A DNA stretch of 45,506 bases from Methylococcaceae bacterium (lineage in GTDB: Bacteria; Pseudomonadota; Gammaproteobacteria; Methylococcales; Methylococcaceae). The notes under the pieces were generated by a model. That model did not search any database. It saw only the letters and a list, made by a program, of their open reading frames with translations, and was not told where the DNA came from. Of this stretch, positions 7,544 through 16,299 are shown piece by piece; position 1 is the first letter of the stretch; every line of letters begins with the position of its first letter. The DNA lies in assembly GCA_902810705.1 (NCBI GenBank), contig CADDYU010000014.1:1-45506 (forward strand), read 5' to 3'. A program made the position numbers and the translations under genes.

Positions 7544-8539
7544 TTAGTAACGGCGCTCGACCGATAAGCGGGCGAGATTGACGAGGGCTTCCTTGAATTC
7601 CGAGGCGGGAAGAGAGGATAAGGCTTCGATCGCCTTGTTGGCTTCCTGCACCGCGCGCCCTGAAGTGTACGCGATCGCGTCGGTAGATTCAACGATCTCG
7701 TAGACTTCGCGGAATGCCTCGCGGCTGCCGTTTTCGATGGCGTTGCGCAGGATGGTGCTCTGCGATTCGGTGCTGCGTTCGATGGCGTAGATGAGCGGCA
7801 GCGTGGGCTTTCCTTCCGCCAGATCGTCGCCGAGATTCTTGCCTAATTCGTCCGGGTCGGCCTGGTAATCGAGGGCGTCATCGATAAGCTGGAACGCGAT
7901 GCCGAGATGCAATCCATAATCCCTGAGCGCCGCCTCCATGGGTTCCGCGGCGCCTGCGAGCACGGCCGAGAGCTGGGCCGCGGCGCTGAACAGGATGGCC
8001 GTCTTCCGGGAAATCACTTCCAGGTATCTCTGTTCGCTGGTTGCCGGATTGTTGCAGTTAAGGAGTTGCAGCACCTCGCCCTCGGCGATGGCCGTCGTGG
8101 TGCGGGAAAGGATTTCCATGATCCTGAGGTTCTGCACGCTGACCATCAATTCGAAGGAGCGGGAATAGAGATAATCTCCCACCAGCACACTGGCCGAATT
8201 GCCCCACAAGGTGTTCGCGGTATTCTGCCCCCGCCGGAGCGTCGATTCGTCGACCACGTCGTCGTGAAGCAGGGTGGCGGTGTGGATGAATTCGATGACG
8301 GCCGCGAGGGTAATATGCTGTTGGTCGCCATAGTTCAAGGCCTTGGCGGCCAGCAGCAAGAGCATGGGCCGTAGCCGTTTGCCGCCGCTGTTGACGATGT
8401 AATGGCCGATCTGATTGATGAGCACCACGTCGGAACTAAGTTCGTGCAGGATCAGCCGATCGACCGCGGCGATTTCCGCTTCCACCAGGCGGCGAATATC
8501 GGCGAACCCCAACGCCGGGCTGGATGCGATCGAATTCAT
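7544..8539 (-). CDS. ispB: Polyprenyl (octaprenyl-type) diphosphate synthase
   Basis: A long-chain trans-prenyl diphosphate synthase, 331 residues from the ATG at 8539. It condenses isopentenyl diphosphate onto farnesyl diphosphate to make the ubiquinone side chain. Both aspartate-rich motifs are present, LLHDDVVDES and QLIDDALDYQ, with GGKRLRPM upstream. An in-frame TTG at 8566 would add nine residues. Neither start has a strong ribosome site; ATG is preferred. It is the enzyme that fixes quinone tail length, but the exact length cannot be read reliably from the sequence. Confidence 0.92.
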   Translation of the reverse strand: MNSIASSPALGFADIRRLVEAEIAAVDRLILHELSSDVVLINQIGHYIVNSGGKRLRPMLLLLAAKALNYGDQQHITLAAVIEFIHTATLLHDDVVDESTLRRGQNTANTLWGNSASVLVGDYLYSRSFELMVSVQNLRIMEILSRTTTAIAEGEVLQLLNCNNPATSEQRYLEVISRKTAILFSAAAQLSAVLAGAAEPMEAALRDYGLHLGIAFQLIDDALDYQADPDELGKNLGDDLAEGKPTLPLIYAIERSTESQSTILRNAIENGSREAFREVYEIVESTDAIAYTSGRAVQEANKAIEALSSLPASEFKEALVNLARLSVERRY

Positions 8540-8673
8540 CTGAGGAGAAATGGCTACTGTCTTCAAAAAAATCCCGAACCGTGGAAAAGCCGTCGCGACA
8601 CCTGCAAAACGCCCGAATGCTAGGGATGAGACGTCGATGTGTCAAGCAAAACAGGATTTTGGCTGAAAGGCTC

Positions 8674-9228
8674 TTAACGGAGACGCTTTCCGCTCAAGGC
8701 CTCGTAAATGGCCGTGGGCCCGCCGGAGCCCCCTACCCGGCCGGAAATCAGCAAGACCTCGTCGCGGCTGAAATGCTTGCGGACCGCGAGTGGCGTCCGG
8801 GCCGGCCGCTTGCCGGTGCGATTGGCGCTGGTGGAAACTAGGGAGCCGCCGAATTGCCGACATAGGGCGGCGGCGACCGGATGGGCGGTGACCCGGACCG
8901 CGATGGTCTTGCGCCCGCCGCTCAGCCAATTGGGGACCCACTCCGCGGCGGGCGCCACCCAGGTGACGGGTCCCGGCCAGGTGGCGGCCAGACGGGCGCG
9001 GAGTTCGGCCGTTTCCAACCGGAGATAAGGCTCGATCTGAGCGAAATCGGCGGCGATCAGGATAAAGCCCTTGCCCGCCGAACGCCCCTTCAACGCCAGC
9101 AAGCGCTCAATCGCCGCGTGAGACAGCGGATCGCAGCCGAGGCCGAACACCCCTTCCGTGGGATAGGCGATGATCCCGCCGCGACGCAAATGCCGCTCGG
9201 CCAGGGCCAGCTGAAACGCGGAAAGCAA
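8674..9228 (-). CDS. tsaC: L-threonylcarbamoyladenylate synthase (TsaC/Sua5/YrdC)
   Basis: A 184-residue YrdC-domain protein that makes threonylcarbamoyl-AMP from threonine, bicarbonate and ATP for the t6A37 modification of ANN-decoding tRNAs. Family features seen are GGIIAYPTEGVFGLGCDP, LALKGRSAGKGFILIA, TWPGPVTWV and SLVSTSANRTGKRPA. The chosen start is TTG at 9228, with AGGGAG five bases upstream and located just past the topA stop; longer readings would run back into topA. It follows topA by 19 bases and is very likely cotranscribed with it, an order common in Gammaproteobacteria. Confidence 0.9.
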   Translation of the reverse strand: MLSAFQLALAERHLRRGGIIAYPTEGVFGLGCDPLSHAAIERLLALKGRSAGKGFILIAADFAQIEPYLRLETAELRARLAATWPGPVTWVAPAAEWVPNWLSGGRKTIAVRVTAHPVAAALCRQFGGSLVSTSANRTGKRPARTPLAVRKHFSRDEVLLISGRVGGSGGPTAIYEALSGKRLR

Positions 9229-9247
9229 GGATGCTCCCTGACTCCGC

Positions 9248-11548
9248 TCAAGAGGCCGACTGGGCCAGCGCAGCGCCTTCGTACGGCTCTGCGTAGCCGC
9301 ATTCCTTGCGCGGGCAGACCTTCTCGGCGCCACGCCGCTTGGTCATCTTGAGCGTGAGGACCGGCCAGGCGCAATTCGGACAGGGCTCCGCGAGGGGCGG
9401 GTTCCACACCGCGTAATTGCAGGCCGGATACGTGGAGCAGGAGTAAAACAGCTTGCCGAACCGAGACTTGCGCTTGATGAGGCTGCCCTTGCGGCACTCC
9501 GGACAGGCCACGCCCGTATCCTCCGGCTTTTCCAGAGGCTCGATGTGCTTGCAGCCCGGATAGGCGGTGCAACCGATGAACTTGCCGAAACGGCCGCTCT
9601 TGATGACCAGCGCCGATCCGCATTTGGGACAGGTTTTGCCCTCCACGAGCTCCGGAGCCGCCTGGGGAGCGTCTTCCTTGAGGCTCCGGGTGTATTTGCA
9701 TTCGGGATAATTGGTGCAGCCGACAAAGCGGCCATTGCGCCCGAGCCGAATGGAAAGCTTGCCGCCGCATTCGGGGCAGGCTTCGTCCAGTTGCTCGTGG
9801 GTGACATCGGCCCGTCTTAGACTCTCGTCCTTGGTCTCGATGAGCGTTTTGAACGGATCCCAGAATTCACGCATCAGCGGAATCCAGTTTTTTTCACCCC
9901 GCGAGACGGCGTCGAGATCGTCCTCCAAATGGGCGGTAAAGTTGTAATCGACGTACCGGGTGAAATGCTCGGTCAGGAATTTATTGACGATCCGCCCCAC
10001 ATCGGTCGGACGGAAGCGCTTGTTTTCCAGTTCCGCGTAATGCCGCTGCTGCAGGGTGGAAATGATCGCCGCGTAGGTGGACGGACGGCCGATGCCGTAT
10101 TCCTCCAGGGCCTTGACCAGGCTGGCCTCGGTATAGCGGGGAGGCGGCTCGGTAAAATGCTGGGCCGGGATGATATCGATCAGGTCGACCCACTGCCCCT
10201 CCCGAAGCGCCGGGAGATAGCCGCCCTCGTCTTCCGCGGGCACGTCGTCCTTGCCTTCGAGGTAAACGCTCATGAAGCCCGGATGGATGACGGTCGAGCC
10301 GGTCGCCCGGAAAATCCCCTTCTCGCCGCAGCCGAGATCAACGGATACCGTGTTGATGGTGGCGTGAATCATCTGGCAGGCGACGGTGCGTTTCCAGATC
10401 AGGTTGTACAGCTTGTACTGATCGGCGCTGAGGCGAGATTTCACCTGTTCGGGCAGCCGAAACGCCGAGGTGGGCCGGATGGCCTCGTGGGCTTCCTGGG
10501 CGTTCTTGCTCTTGGTCTTGTACTGCGGCGGCCGGCCGGGAAGATTATCCTTGCCGAACCGCGCCGCGATGAGCTCGCGAAGCTCCCGAACCGCCTCGTC
10601 GGCCAGGTTGACCGAATCGGTACGCATGTAGGTGATGAGCCCGACGCTCTCGCCGCCAAGATCGATGCCCTCGTAGAGCTGCTGCGCGATGGTCATGGTG
10701 CGCTTGGTCGTGAAGCCGAGCTTGCGGGCCGCCTCCTGTTGCAGGGTGGAGGTGGTAAAAGGCGCGGCCGGATTGCGCTTGCGCTCCTTTTCCTCGACCT
10801 TTAGGACCCGGAGCCTGCCACCGGCCGCGGCGATCAGCCCTTCCCGAGCCTCAGTGGCCTGGCTCTCGGTGGTAATGCTGAACTGATCCAGCTTGGCGCC
10901 GTCGAGGTGGGTCAGCCGGGCGCGGAAATTCTGGCCTTCGGTGACGGCTTCGGCCTCGATCGTCCAGTATTCTCGGATTACGAAATTCTCGATTTCAATT
11001 TCGCGCTCGACGATCATCCGCAAGGCCGGGCTCTGCACCCGGCCGGCCGAGAGTCCCCGACGAATTTTCTTCCACAAGAGCGGCGACAGCTTGAAGCCGA
11101 CCAGATAATCGAGCGCCCGCCGCGCCTGCTGGGCATTGATGAGATCGGTCGACAGCGCCTTGGGATTGGCGATGGCCTCGGTGACGGCGCGCTTGGTGAT
11201 TTCATGGAACACCACGCGATGGACCGGCTTTTTATCGAGAATATTGCGTTGCTTCAGAATTTCGCAAATGTGCCACGAAATCGCCTCGCCTTCCCGATCC
11301 GGGTCGGTCGCGAGAAATAGGGCGCCGGCCTTCTGCGCGGCCTTGGTGATGGACTGAACATGCTTCTCGTTCTTTTCGATGATTTCGTATTTCATCGAAA
11401 AATCCTTGTCCGGATCGACCGCACCCTCCTTGGGGACCAGATCTCGCACATGGCCGTAGGAGGCGTAGACCTGAAAGTCCTTACCCAAATACTTTTCGAT
11501 GGTTTTGGCCTTGGCCGGTGATTCGACGATAACGAGATTGTGGCTCAT
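9248..11548 (-). CDS. topA: DNA topoisomerase I (type IA)
   Basis: A 766-residue type IA topoisomerase that relaxes negative supercoils through a 5'-phosphotyrosine intermediate. The TOPRIM domain is at the N-terminus (VIVESPAKAKTIEKYLG; TDPDREGEAISWH). SAGRVQSPALR and the active-site segment GLITYMRTDS follow. The C-terminus carries four tandem C4 zinc-ribbon repeats, starting CPECGGKLS, CPKCGSALV, CPECRKGSL and CPNCAWPVL, which aid single-strand binding. The length is slightly below the E. coli enzyme (865). The gene heads a topA-tsaC unit. Confidence 0.96.
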   Translation of the reverse strand: MSHNLVIVESPAKAKTIEKYLGKDFQVYASYGHVRDLVPKEGAVDPDKDFSMKYEIIEKNEKHVQSITKAAQKAGALFLATDPDREGEAISWHICEILKQRNILDKKPVHRVVFHEITKRAVTEAIANPKALSTDLINAQQARRALDYLVGFKLSPLLWKKIRRGLSAGRVQSPALRMIVEREIEIENFVIREYWTIEAEAVTEGQNFRARLTHLDGAKLDQFSITTESQATEAREGLIAAAGGRLRVLKVEEKERKRNPAAPFTTSTLQQEAARKLGFTTKRTMTIAQQLYEGIDLGGESVGLITYMRTDSVNLADEAVRELRELIAARFGKDNLPGRPPQYKTKSKNAQEAHEAIRPTSAFRLPEQVKSRLSADQYKLYNLIWKRTVACQMIHATINTVSVDLGCGEKGIFRATGSTVIHPGFMSVYLEGKDDVPAEDEGGYLPALREGQWVDLIDIIPAQHFTEPPPRYTEASLVKALEEYGIGRPSTYAAIISTLQQRHYAELENKRFRPTDVGRIVNKFLTEHFTRYVDYNFTAHLEDDLDAVSRGEKNWIPLMREFWDPFKTLIETKDESLRRADVTHEQLDEACPECGGKLSIRLGRNGRFVGCTNYPECKYTRSLKEDAPQAAPELVEGKTCPKCGSALVIKSGRFGKFIGCTAYPGCKHIEPLEKPEDTGVACPECRKGSLIKRKSRFGKLFYSCSTYPACNYAVWNPPLAEPCPNCAWPVLTLKMTKRRGAEKVCPRKECGYAEPYEGAALAQSAS

Positions 11549-11708
11549 CTAACTAAGGCAGCTTCTGGTGAATCAAGCGCTCACTCTCCCCGGCCGCGCC
11601 CCGAAGATCTCCCGGGGCAGGGAAAGACGGCACGCTTCGACGGGAGAGATTGCTCGGTTAAGCGAATATTCCTCCTACTTTTTTAGAGTAGAGGCGAACG
11701 GCGCTATG

Positions 11709-12176
11709 TCAATGCAGATAAGTGGGCAGGCTTTCGTAAATCAAGTTTTCCATGCGCGCGAAGGCGATTTCCTCGTTGGGCTGGCTGAACAGCACCATGA
11801 GAATCACCCATTTGAGGTTTTCCAGCGAGATGCTTTCCTCGCTGAACGCCATGACACGGTCGATGACCAGTTCGCGACTGGTCGGCGTCAGAATGCCGCT
11901 TTGCTCCAAAAACATCAGCAGGCCGCGGCATTCGGGGTCGAGCTTCGACATTTCCTGGCTCGAAAATATCCGAAACGCGGGCGAGGACAGCGGCTTGATG
12001 GCCTGCTGCTCGGTCAATGACTCCAGCCATTCGAAGGCTTTGTTGATTTCGGGCTGGGGAAAACCCGCTTCCTGCAGCTCGGTGCGGATCATATCGGGAT
12101 CGGGCGTCAAGTCCACATCGCCATCCATATAGTTCTCGAAGAGATAGATCAGCACGTCAAATACGTTTTCTTTCAT
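11709..12176 (-). CDS. smg: Smg family protein (DUF494)
   Basis: A 155-residue soluble protein matching the Smg/DUF494 family over its full length: N-terminus ENVFDVLIYLFENYMDGD, middle GFPQPEINKAFEWLESL, C-terminus KWVILMVLFSQPNEEIAFARMEN. The molecular function is not established. It is found almost always between dprA (smf) and topA, as here, which is itself strong evidence for the call. It lies 33 bases after dprA on the same strand and is probably cotranscribed with it. Confidence 0.93.
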   Translation of the reverse strand: MKENVFDVLIYLFENYMDGDVDLTPDPDMIRTELQEAGFPQPEINKAFEWLESLTEQQAIKPLSSPAFRIFSSQEMSKLDPECRGLLMFLEQSGILTPTSRELVIDRVMAFSEESISLENLKWVILMVLFSQPNEEIAFARMENLIYESLPTYLH

Positions 12177-12209
12177 CTAGGGTCTCGCGCGTTGATGCTG
12201 CGGCGGCAT

Positions 12210-13322
12210 TCATGTGATCCGGACATAGGCGCCTCCTGGAGTGGAGGCGATATAGCCCTCCAGTTCCAGAAGAAGCAGTTGGGAAGTAATGATTTCCGCC
12301 GAATTTCCCGTGGCCGCAATTAGAGTATCCACGGACGTTGGGTCATACGCAATATATTTCAAGAGCGCCAAATGAGCAGATTCCCTCTCGGGCCGAACCT
12401 TCGCAGGTCCATGTTCGATTTCGACCGCGACCCGCGGCTCGAATTCCTCGACGATATCGGCCACGCTCTGCACCAGCTTGGCGCCCTGCTGGATCAGTTC
12501 GTTGCAGCCCCGCGCGAGAGGGCTGTAGATGGATCCCGGCACGGCGAACACGTCCCGGTTCTGCTCGACCGCGAGACGCGCGGTGATGAGCGAGCCGGAA
12601 CGGGCGGCCGCTTCCACGACCAGGGTTCCGAGCGACAGGCCGCTGATGATGCGGTTGCGGCGCGGAAAGTGTCCGGCCTTGGGCTCGGTGCCCGGCGGAA
12701 ATTCGGAAACCAGCGTGCCTCCCCCGGCAACGATCTCGGCAGCGAGCGTCCGATGCTGACGCGGATAAATTCGATCGGGACCGGACCCGGCAACGGCCGC
12801 AGTAATGCCGCCGCCGTCGAGAGCACCCCGATGCGCGGCGGCATCAATGCCGAGAGCCAGGCCACTCACGATGCCGAACCCGGCGGAAACCAATGCCTCG
12901 GCGAAGTCGCGGGCGGCCTTAAGCCCCGTCGGGGACGGATTGCGGCTTCCGACGAGGGCGATATGGCGAAACGAGAGGATTCTCGGATCGCCTTCGACGA
13001 ACAGAAGGGCTGGCGGGTCGGCGATCTCATGGAGCAAGGGGGGATAATGTGGATGGACTAGGGTCAGGCAGTGGCGTCCGGCACCCTCCAGCCATTTGAG
13101 ATCGCCCTCGACGGCCCGCCAGTCGGGATCGCGGAAAAACGCCAGGGTGGCTTCCGCGAGCCCAAGCGCCAGCCACTCGCCAGGGCCCGCTTCGAAAACG
13201 GCCCGCGGCGTGCCGAACCGCGCCAGCAGGGCGGCGAAGCGACGGCTTCCGATCAGCGGCGTCCGGTGCAGCGCCAGCCAGAAACGGAGATCCTCAGAAG
13301 CGCCGGACTCAGTCGAAATCAA
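12210..13322 (-). CDS. dprA: DNA-processing protein DprA (Smf)
   Basis: A 370-residue DprA, which loads RecA onto incoming single-stranded DNA during natural transformation. The Rossmann-like core is evident: ALVGSRNPSPTGLKAARDFA, GIVSGLALGIDAAAHRGAL, FPRRNRIISGLSLGTLVVEA and RSGSLITARLA. An N-terminal helical region and a C-terminal winged-helix (DPTSVDTLIAATGNS) flank it. The start is TTG at 13322, whose bases overlap the TGA of the LysM gene (TTGA), so coupling is likely. The rest of the competence machinery is not in this window. Confidence 0.93.
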   Translation of the reverse strand: MISTESGASEDLRFWLALHRTPLIGSRRFAALLARFGTPRAVFEAGPGEWLALGLAEATLAFFRDPDWRAVEGDLKWLEGAGRHCLTLVHPHYPPLLHEIADPPALLFVEGDPRILSFRHIALVGSRNPSPTGLKAARDFAEALVSAGFGIVSGLALGIDAAAHRGALDGGGITAAVAGSGPDRIYPRQHRTLAAEIVAGGGTLVSEFPPGTEPKAGHFPRRNRIISGLSLGTLVVEAAARSGSLITARLAVEQNRDVFAVPGSIYSPLARGCNELIQQGAKLVQSVADIVEEFEPRVAVEIEHGPAKVRPERESAHLALLKYIAYDPTSVDTLIAATGNSAEIITSQLLLLELEGYIASTPGGAYVRIT

Positions 13323-14341
13323 GGCGTTTGAACGCTGTCGAAAACATGCACGAAGCGGGTAGCCTGCATGACCAACGCATAACTGACCCGCTCGAAGGGG
13401 CGGAACACCATCAGTAGGCCGGCCTTCTGCTCCGGTAGGGCGACGGCTTCCCCATACCTACTCCCGACGATATCCCGAACCTTCGGCACTTTTTGCCAGA
13501 TTTGCAGGACATGCCCCGTTTCGAGCCCATCGACGGTTCCCTTGTCGAGAGCCACGACCGAGTACTGGCCGATTTGCGACACGCCGCCCAAGACGCTGAT
13601 GATATGGCCGCGTATCAACGTCTTGGGGGCATGAGGCTGGAAATGGATTCTGATCGGTTCGGGCTCGAACGGCAGCAGGCGGTCGCCGATCCGGGTCTCC
13701 TCGGCCGTTTGGGTAAGTAGCAGCGTCGCGGGGTCGCCGGCCTGTTCTAATTGGGCATCGCCCACATAAATCGCCTCGTGGCCGAGAATTTCGCCGGTGC
13801 CCGCATCGCGATAAGGCTTTCCGATGCGGAAGACGGTATGGGCGAGGGACGCGCCGGGCTCGATGGATCTTGCGTAAATTCGGTTGCCGGCACCGCCCAC
13901 GATGTGTTCGTCGGCCAAAGCGACGACGTAGGGCGCTTTGCCTAGGGTGGCGGTGTCCACCACTTGCGGACGGCTCAAGAACGGGCGGATGGCTTTCGTC
14001 GGAATGGTGGGGACGGCGGCTTCCAGGGGGCTGCTGCGGATGTGGGGGCTGAGCCTGGGTTCCGACGGGGACTCCACCTGCAGGCGCGGGCGACCGTTCA
14101 CCAAGCTCAAGGCAATGAGGTCGCCGGGATAGATGAGATGCGGATTTTCGATTTGAGGATTGTCGTGCCAAATCTCGGGCCATTGCCAAGGCCGGCTAAG
14201 GAATCGACCGGCGATGTCCCACAACGTATCGCCTTTGACGACGGTATAGCGGTCCGGGCGAGTGGGATTAAGCTCGATCCCGCCGGCCGGGGCCAGGGTG
14301 GCGGACAGCCACAGAAGTGCGCTGAAAATAATGCGCCGCAT
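13319..14341 (-). CDS. Secreted LysM-domain protein
   Basis: A 340-residue exported protein with a signal peptide (MRRIIFSALLWLSATLAPAGG), then a LysM peptidoglycan-binding domain at roughly residues 30-78 (YTVVKGDTLWDIAGRFL ... ENPHLIYPGDLIAL). The remaining 250 residues form a conserved but uncharacterised C-terminal region. This gene upstream of dprA and divergent from def is a standard gammaproteobacterial arrangement. It ends in a 4-base overlap with dprA. A periplasmic, cell-wall-associated role is inferred; no catalytic domain is recognised. Confidence 0.9.
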   Translation of the reverse strand: MRRIIFSALLWLSATLAPAGGIELNPTRPDRYTVVKGDTLWDIAGRFLSRPWQWPEIWHDNPQIENPHLIYPGDLIALSLVNGRPRLQVESPSEPRLSPHIRSSPLEAAVPTIPTKAIRPFLSRPQVVDTATLGKAPYVVALADEHIVGGAGNRIYARSIEPGASLAHTVFRIGKPYRDAGTGEILGHEAIYVGDAQLEQAGDPATLLLTQTAEETRIGDRLLPFEPEPIRIHFQPHAPKTLIRGHIISVLGGVSQIGQYSVVALDKGTVDGLETGHVLQIWQKVPKVRDIVGSRYGEAVALPEQKAGLLMVFRPFERVSYALVMQATRFVHVFDSVQTP

Positions 14342-14539
14342 GCTTCATCCGGTTCGTTTAGAACGGCTACAACCTTACATAGGGAAGTCTAAAACGACTT
14401 CCAGCACACTATCCGCCTCGCTCGAGGCCGCGCGCAACTTTGGGGAGGTTTTCGGGTCTTTGAAAAACAGCATTCAAAGTCTAGCTTGATTTCGCTAGAA
14501 TTCCATGTACTTCGATTCCTGGGCCTGTGGTAAACAATC

Positions 14540-15076
14540 ATGGCAGTGTTAACGATTCTCGAGTTTCCCGATGAGCGCTTGCGCAAGAAAGCCGCGCCCG
14601 TGGAGACCGTCGACGAGCCTCTCAAACGCCTGATCGACGATATGTTGGAGACTATGTACGCCGCTCCCGGCGTGGGTTTGGCCGCGACTCAGGTCAATGT
14701 CCAAAAGCGGGTGATCGTGATCGACATCTCCGAGGAGAAAAACGCGCCGCTTTGCCTCATCAATCCGGAGCTTCGGGACAAACAAGGTTCCGAGGAGATG
14801 GACGAAGGCTGCCTGTCAGTGCCCGGCGTGTTCGAAAAGGTGGGACGCGCTCAAAAGATCAAGGTGAGCGCGCTGGACCGCGACGGCAATCCTTTTGAAC
14901 TGGAGGCCGAGGGCTTGCTCGCCGTATGCGTCCAACACGAGATCGATCACCTGGACGGCAAGCTCTTCGTCGACTATCTCTCGCCTCTGAAACGGCAGTG
15001 GGTTCGTAAAAAGCTCAAGAAGGAACAGCGCCAGCGAGCGGCCCAAGAAGCCCAAAAAGCTCAGGCGGCCATCTAG
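14540..15076 (+). CDS. def: Peptide deformylase
   Basis: A 178-residue Fe2+/Zn2+ metalloenzyme that removes the N-formyl group from new proteins. All three diagnostic motifs are intact: GVGLAATQ (motif 1), EGCLS (motif 2, metal-binding Cys) and HEIDHLDG (motif 3, two metal-binding His and the catalytic Glu). It is divergent from the LysM gene and is followed, after an unusually long 290-base spacer, by fmt, which performs the opposing formylation step. Confidence 0.96.
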   Translation: MAVLTILEFPDERLRKKAAPVETVDEPLKRLIDDMLETMYAAPGVGLAATQVNVQKRVIVIDISEEKNAPLCLINPELRDKQGSEEMDEGCLSVPGVFEKVGRAQKIKVSALDRDGNPFELEAEGLLAVCVQHEIDHLDGKLFVDYLSPLKRQWVRKKLKKEQRQRAAQEAQKAQAAI

Positions 15077-15366
15077 AACTTCGTGAGGAATCCGCTGGGC
15101 CGTCCGGCTCCGTCCCGCGATGCTCAGCGTACCTCTACAGCTTACTATGGTTCGGTACGGCGCCGGGCCGCTCGAGGCGAGACCTTCGAGAGCCCTGATC
15201 CGCGTCCACTGACGGAAAGGTGGCTGGATGCGCAGCGCGACGAACTATCTTCCTCCCCTCGCCCCTTGCTAGCCGGTCGGCAGGGAGAGGGGGAAAGCTC
15301 TCCTTCCACTTCCTCCGCACCGCTCGCCGGGCAGGCCGGAGCGGGAATCGAAACCAGCGAACAGCC
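15077..15366. repeat. def-fmt spacer with a degenerate palindromic repeat
   Basis: def and fmt are usually nearly contiguous, but here 290 bases separate them. The stretch 15236-15300 contains CTTCCTCCCCT ... AGGGAGAGGGGGAAAG, an imperfect inverted repeat resembling the C/G-run arms of the 1-98 element. No protein-like frame is convincing. It may be an insertion of a dispersed intergenic repeat. Whether fmt needs its own promoter as a result cannot be told. Confidence 0.5.
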
Positions 15367-16299
15367 ATGAGAATCGTCTTTGCCGGGACTCCAGAATTTG
15401 CGGTGCCGCCGCTCGCGATGCTGCTGGACGGATCGCACGACATTGCCGCGGTTTATACCCAGCCGGACCGACCGGCGGGGCGGGGGCGGAAGCCCACTGC
15501 CAGTCCGGTAAAGCAGCTGGCCGAAAAGCACGGAGTTCCGGTCTTTCAGCCGACCAGCCTGAAAGATCCGGCGGAGCAGGAACGGCTCCGCTCCCTGACT
15601 CCCGATCTGCTGCTGGTGGCCGCCTATGGCCTGATCTTGCCCAAGGCGGTGCTGGACATTCCTCGACTCGGCTGTATCAACATTCACGCCTCCTTGCTGC
15701 CGCGCTGGCGCGGCGCCGCGCCGATCCAGCGGGCCATTCTGGCTGGCGACGAATTGACCGGAATCACCATCATGCGCATAGAGCCGCGTCTCGATGCAGG
15801 CCCCATGCTGCACAAGAAAAGTTGCCGGATCGGCGAGTCGGAAACCGCCGGCGAGCTTCACGACCGGCTTTCCCGGCTGGGGGCCGAGGCATTCGAGGAG
15901 ATCCTACCGAGCCTGGAGTCGGGTGCCGTCCAGGCGGAGCCCCAAGACGAATCCCAGGCGACCTACGCCGCCAAGCTAGAGAAGGACGAAGCGCCCCTCG
16001 ACTGGTCGAAGCCAGCGATCGAGCTGGAGCGGCAGGTGCGGGCTTTCAACCCTTGGCCGGTGGCGGAAACCGGTTATGGAGAAGCCACGCTGCGGATTTG
16101 GCGGGCAAAGGCGCTGGACGAGCCGGTGACGGCCGAACCCGGCGCGGTGTTGGATCGCGACAAGACCCTGGATGTGGCGACCGGGCGCGGCGCGCTGCGG
16201 CTTCTGGAAGTGCAACTGCCTGGCGGCAAGCGGATCTCGGCGCAGGATTTCCTGAATGCCTACCCCGCCCGATCGGTGCGCTTGGGATGGCGCACTTGA
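15367..16299 (+). CDS. fmt: Methionyl-tRNA formyltransferase
   Basis: A 310-residue enzyme that formylates initiator Met-tRNA using 10-formyltetrahydrofolate. Seen are the N-terminus MRIVFAGTPEFAVPPL, the catalytic Asn-His region INIHASLLPRWRGAAPIQRA, the Asp-containing MRIEPRLDAGPM and the C-terminal OB-like domain (QVRAFNPWP). The ATG at 15367 fits the invariant N-terminus; upstream in-frame starts are rejected. The 3' end overlaps rsmB by 13 bases. Confidence 0.96.
   Translation: MRIVFAGTPEFAVPPLAMLLDGSHDIAAVYTQPDRPAGRGRKPTASPVKQLAEKHGVPVFQPTSLKDPAEQERLRSLTPDLLLVAAYGLILPKAVLDIPRLGCINIHASLLPRWRGAAPIQRAILAGDELTGITIMRIEPRLDAGPMLHKKSCRIGESETAGELHDRLSRLGAEAFEEILPSLESGAVQAEPQDESQATYAAKLEKDEAPLDWSKPAIELERQVRAFNPWPVAETGYGEATLRIWRAKALDEPVTAEPGAVLDRDKTLDVATGRGALRLLEVQLPGGKRISAQDFLNAYPARSVRLGWRT

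Noticed and set aside
9929-10804. 291-codon plus-strand frame opposite topA
   Set aside because: It lies entirely inside topA, whose motifs are intact; the composition is typical of an antisense frame.
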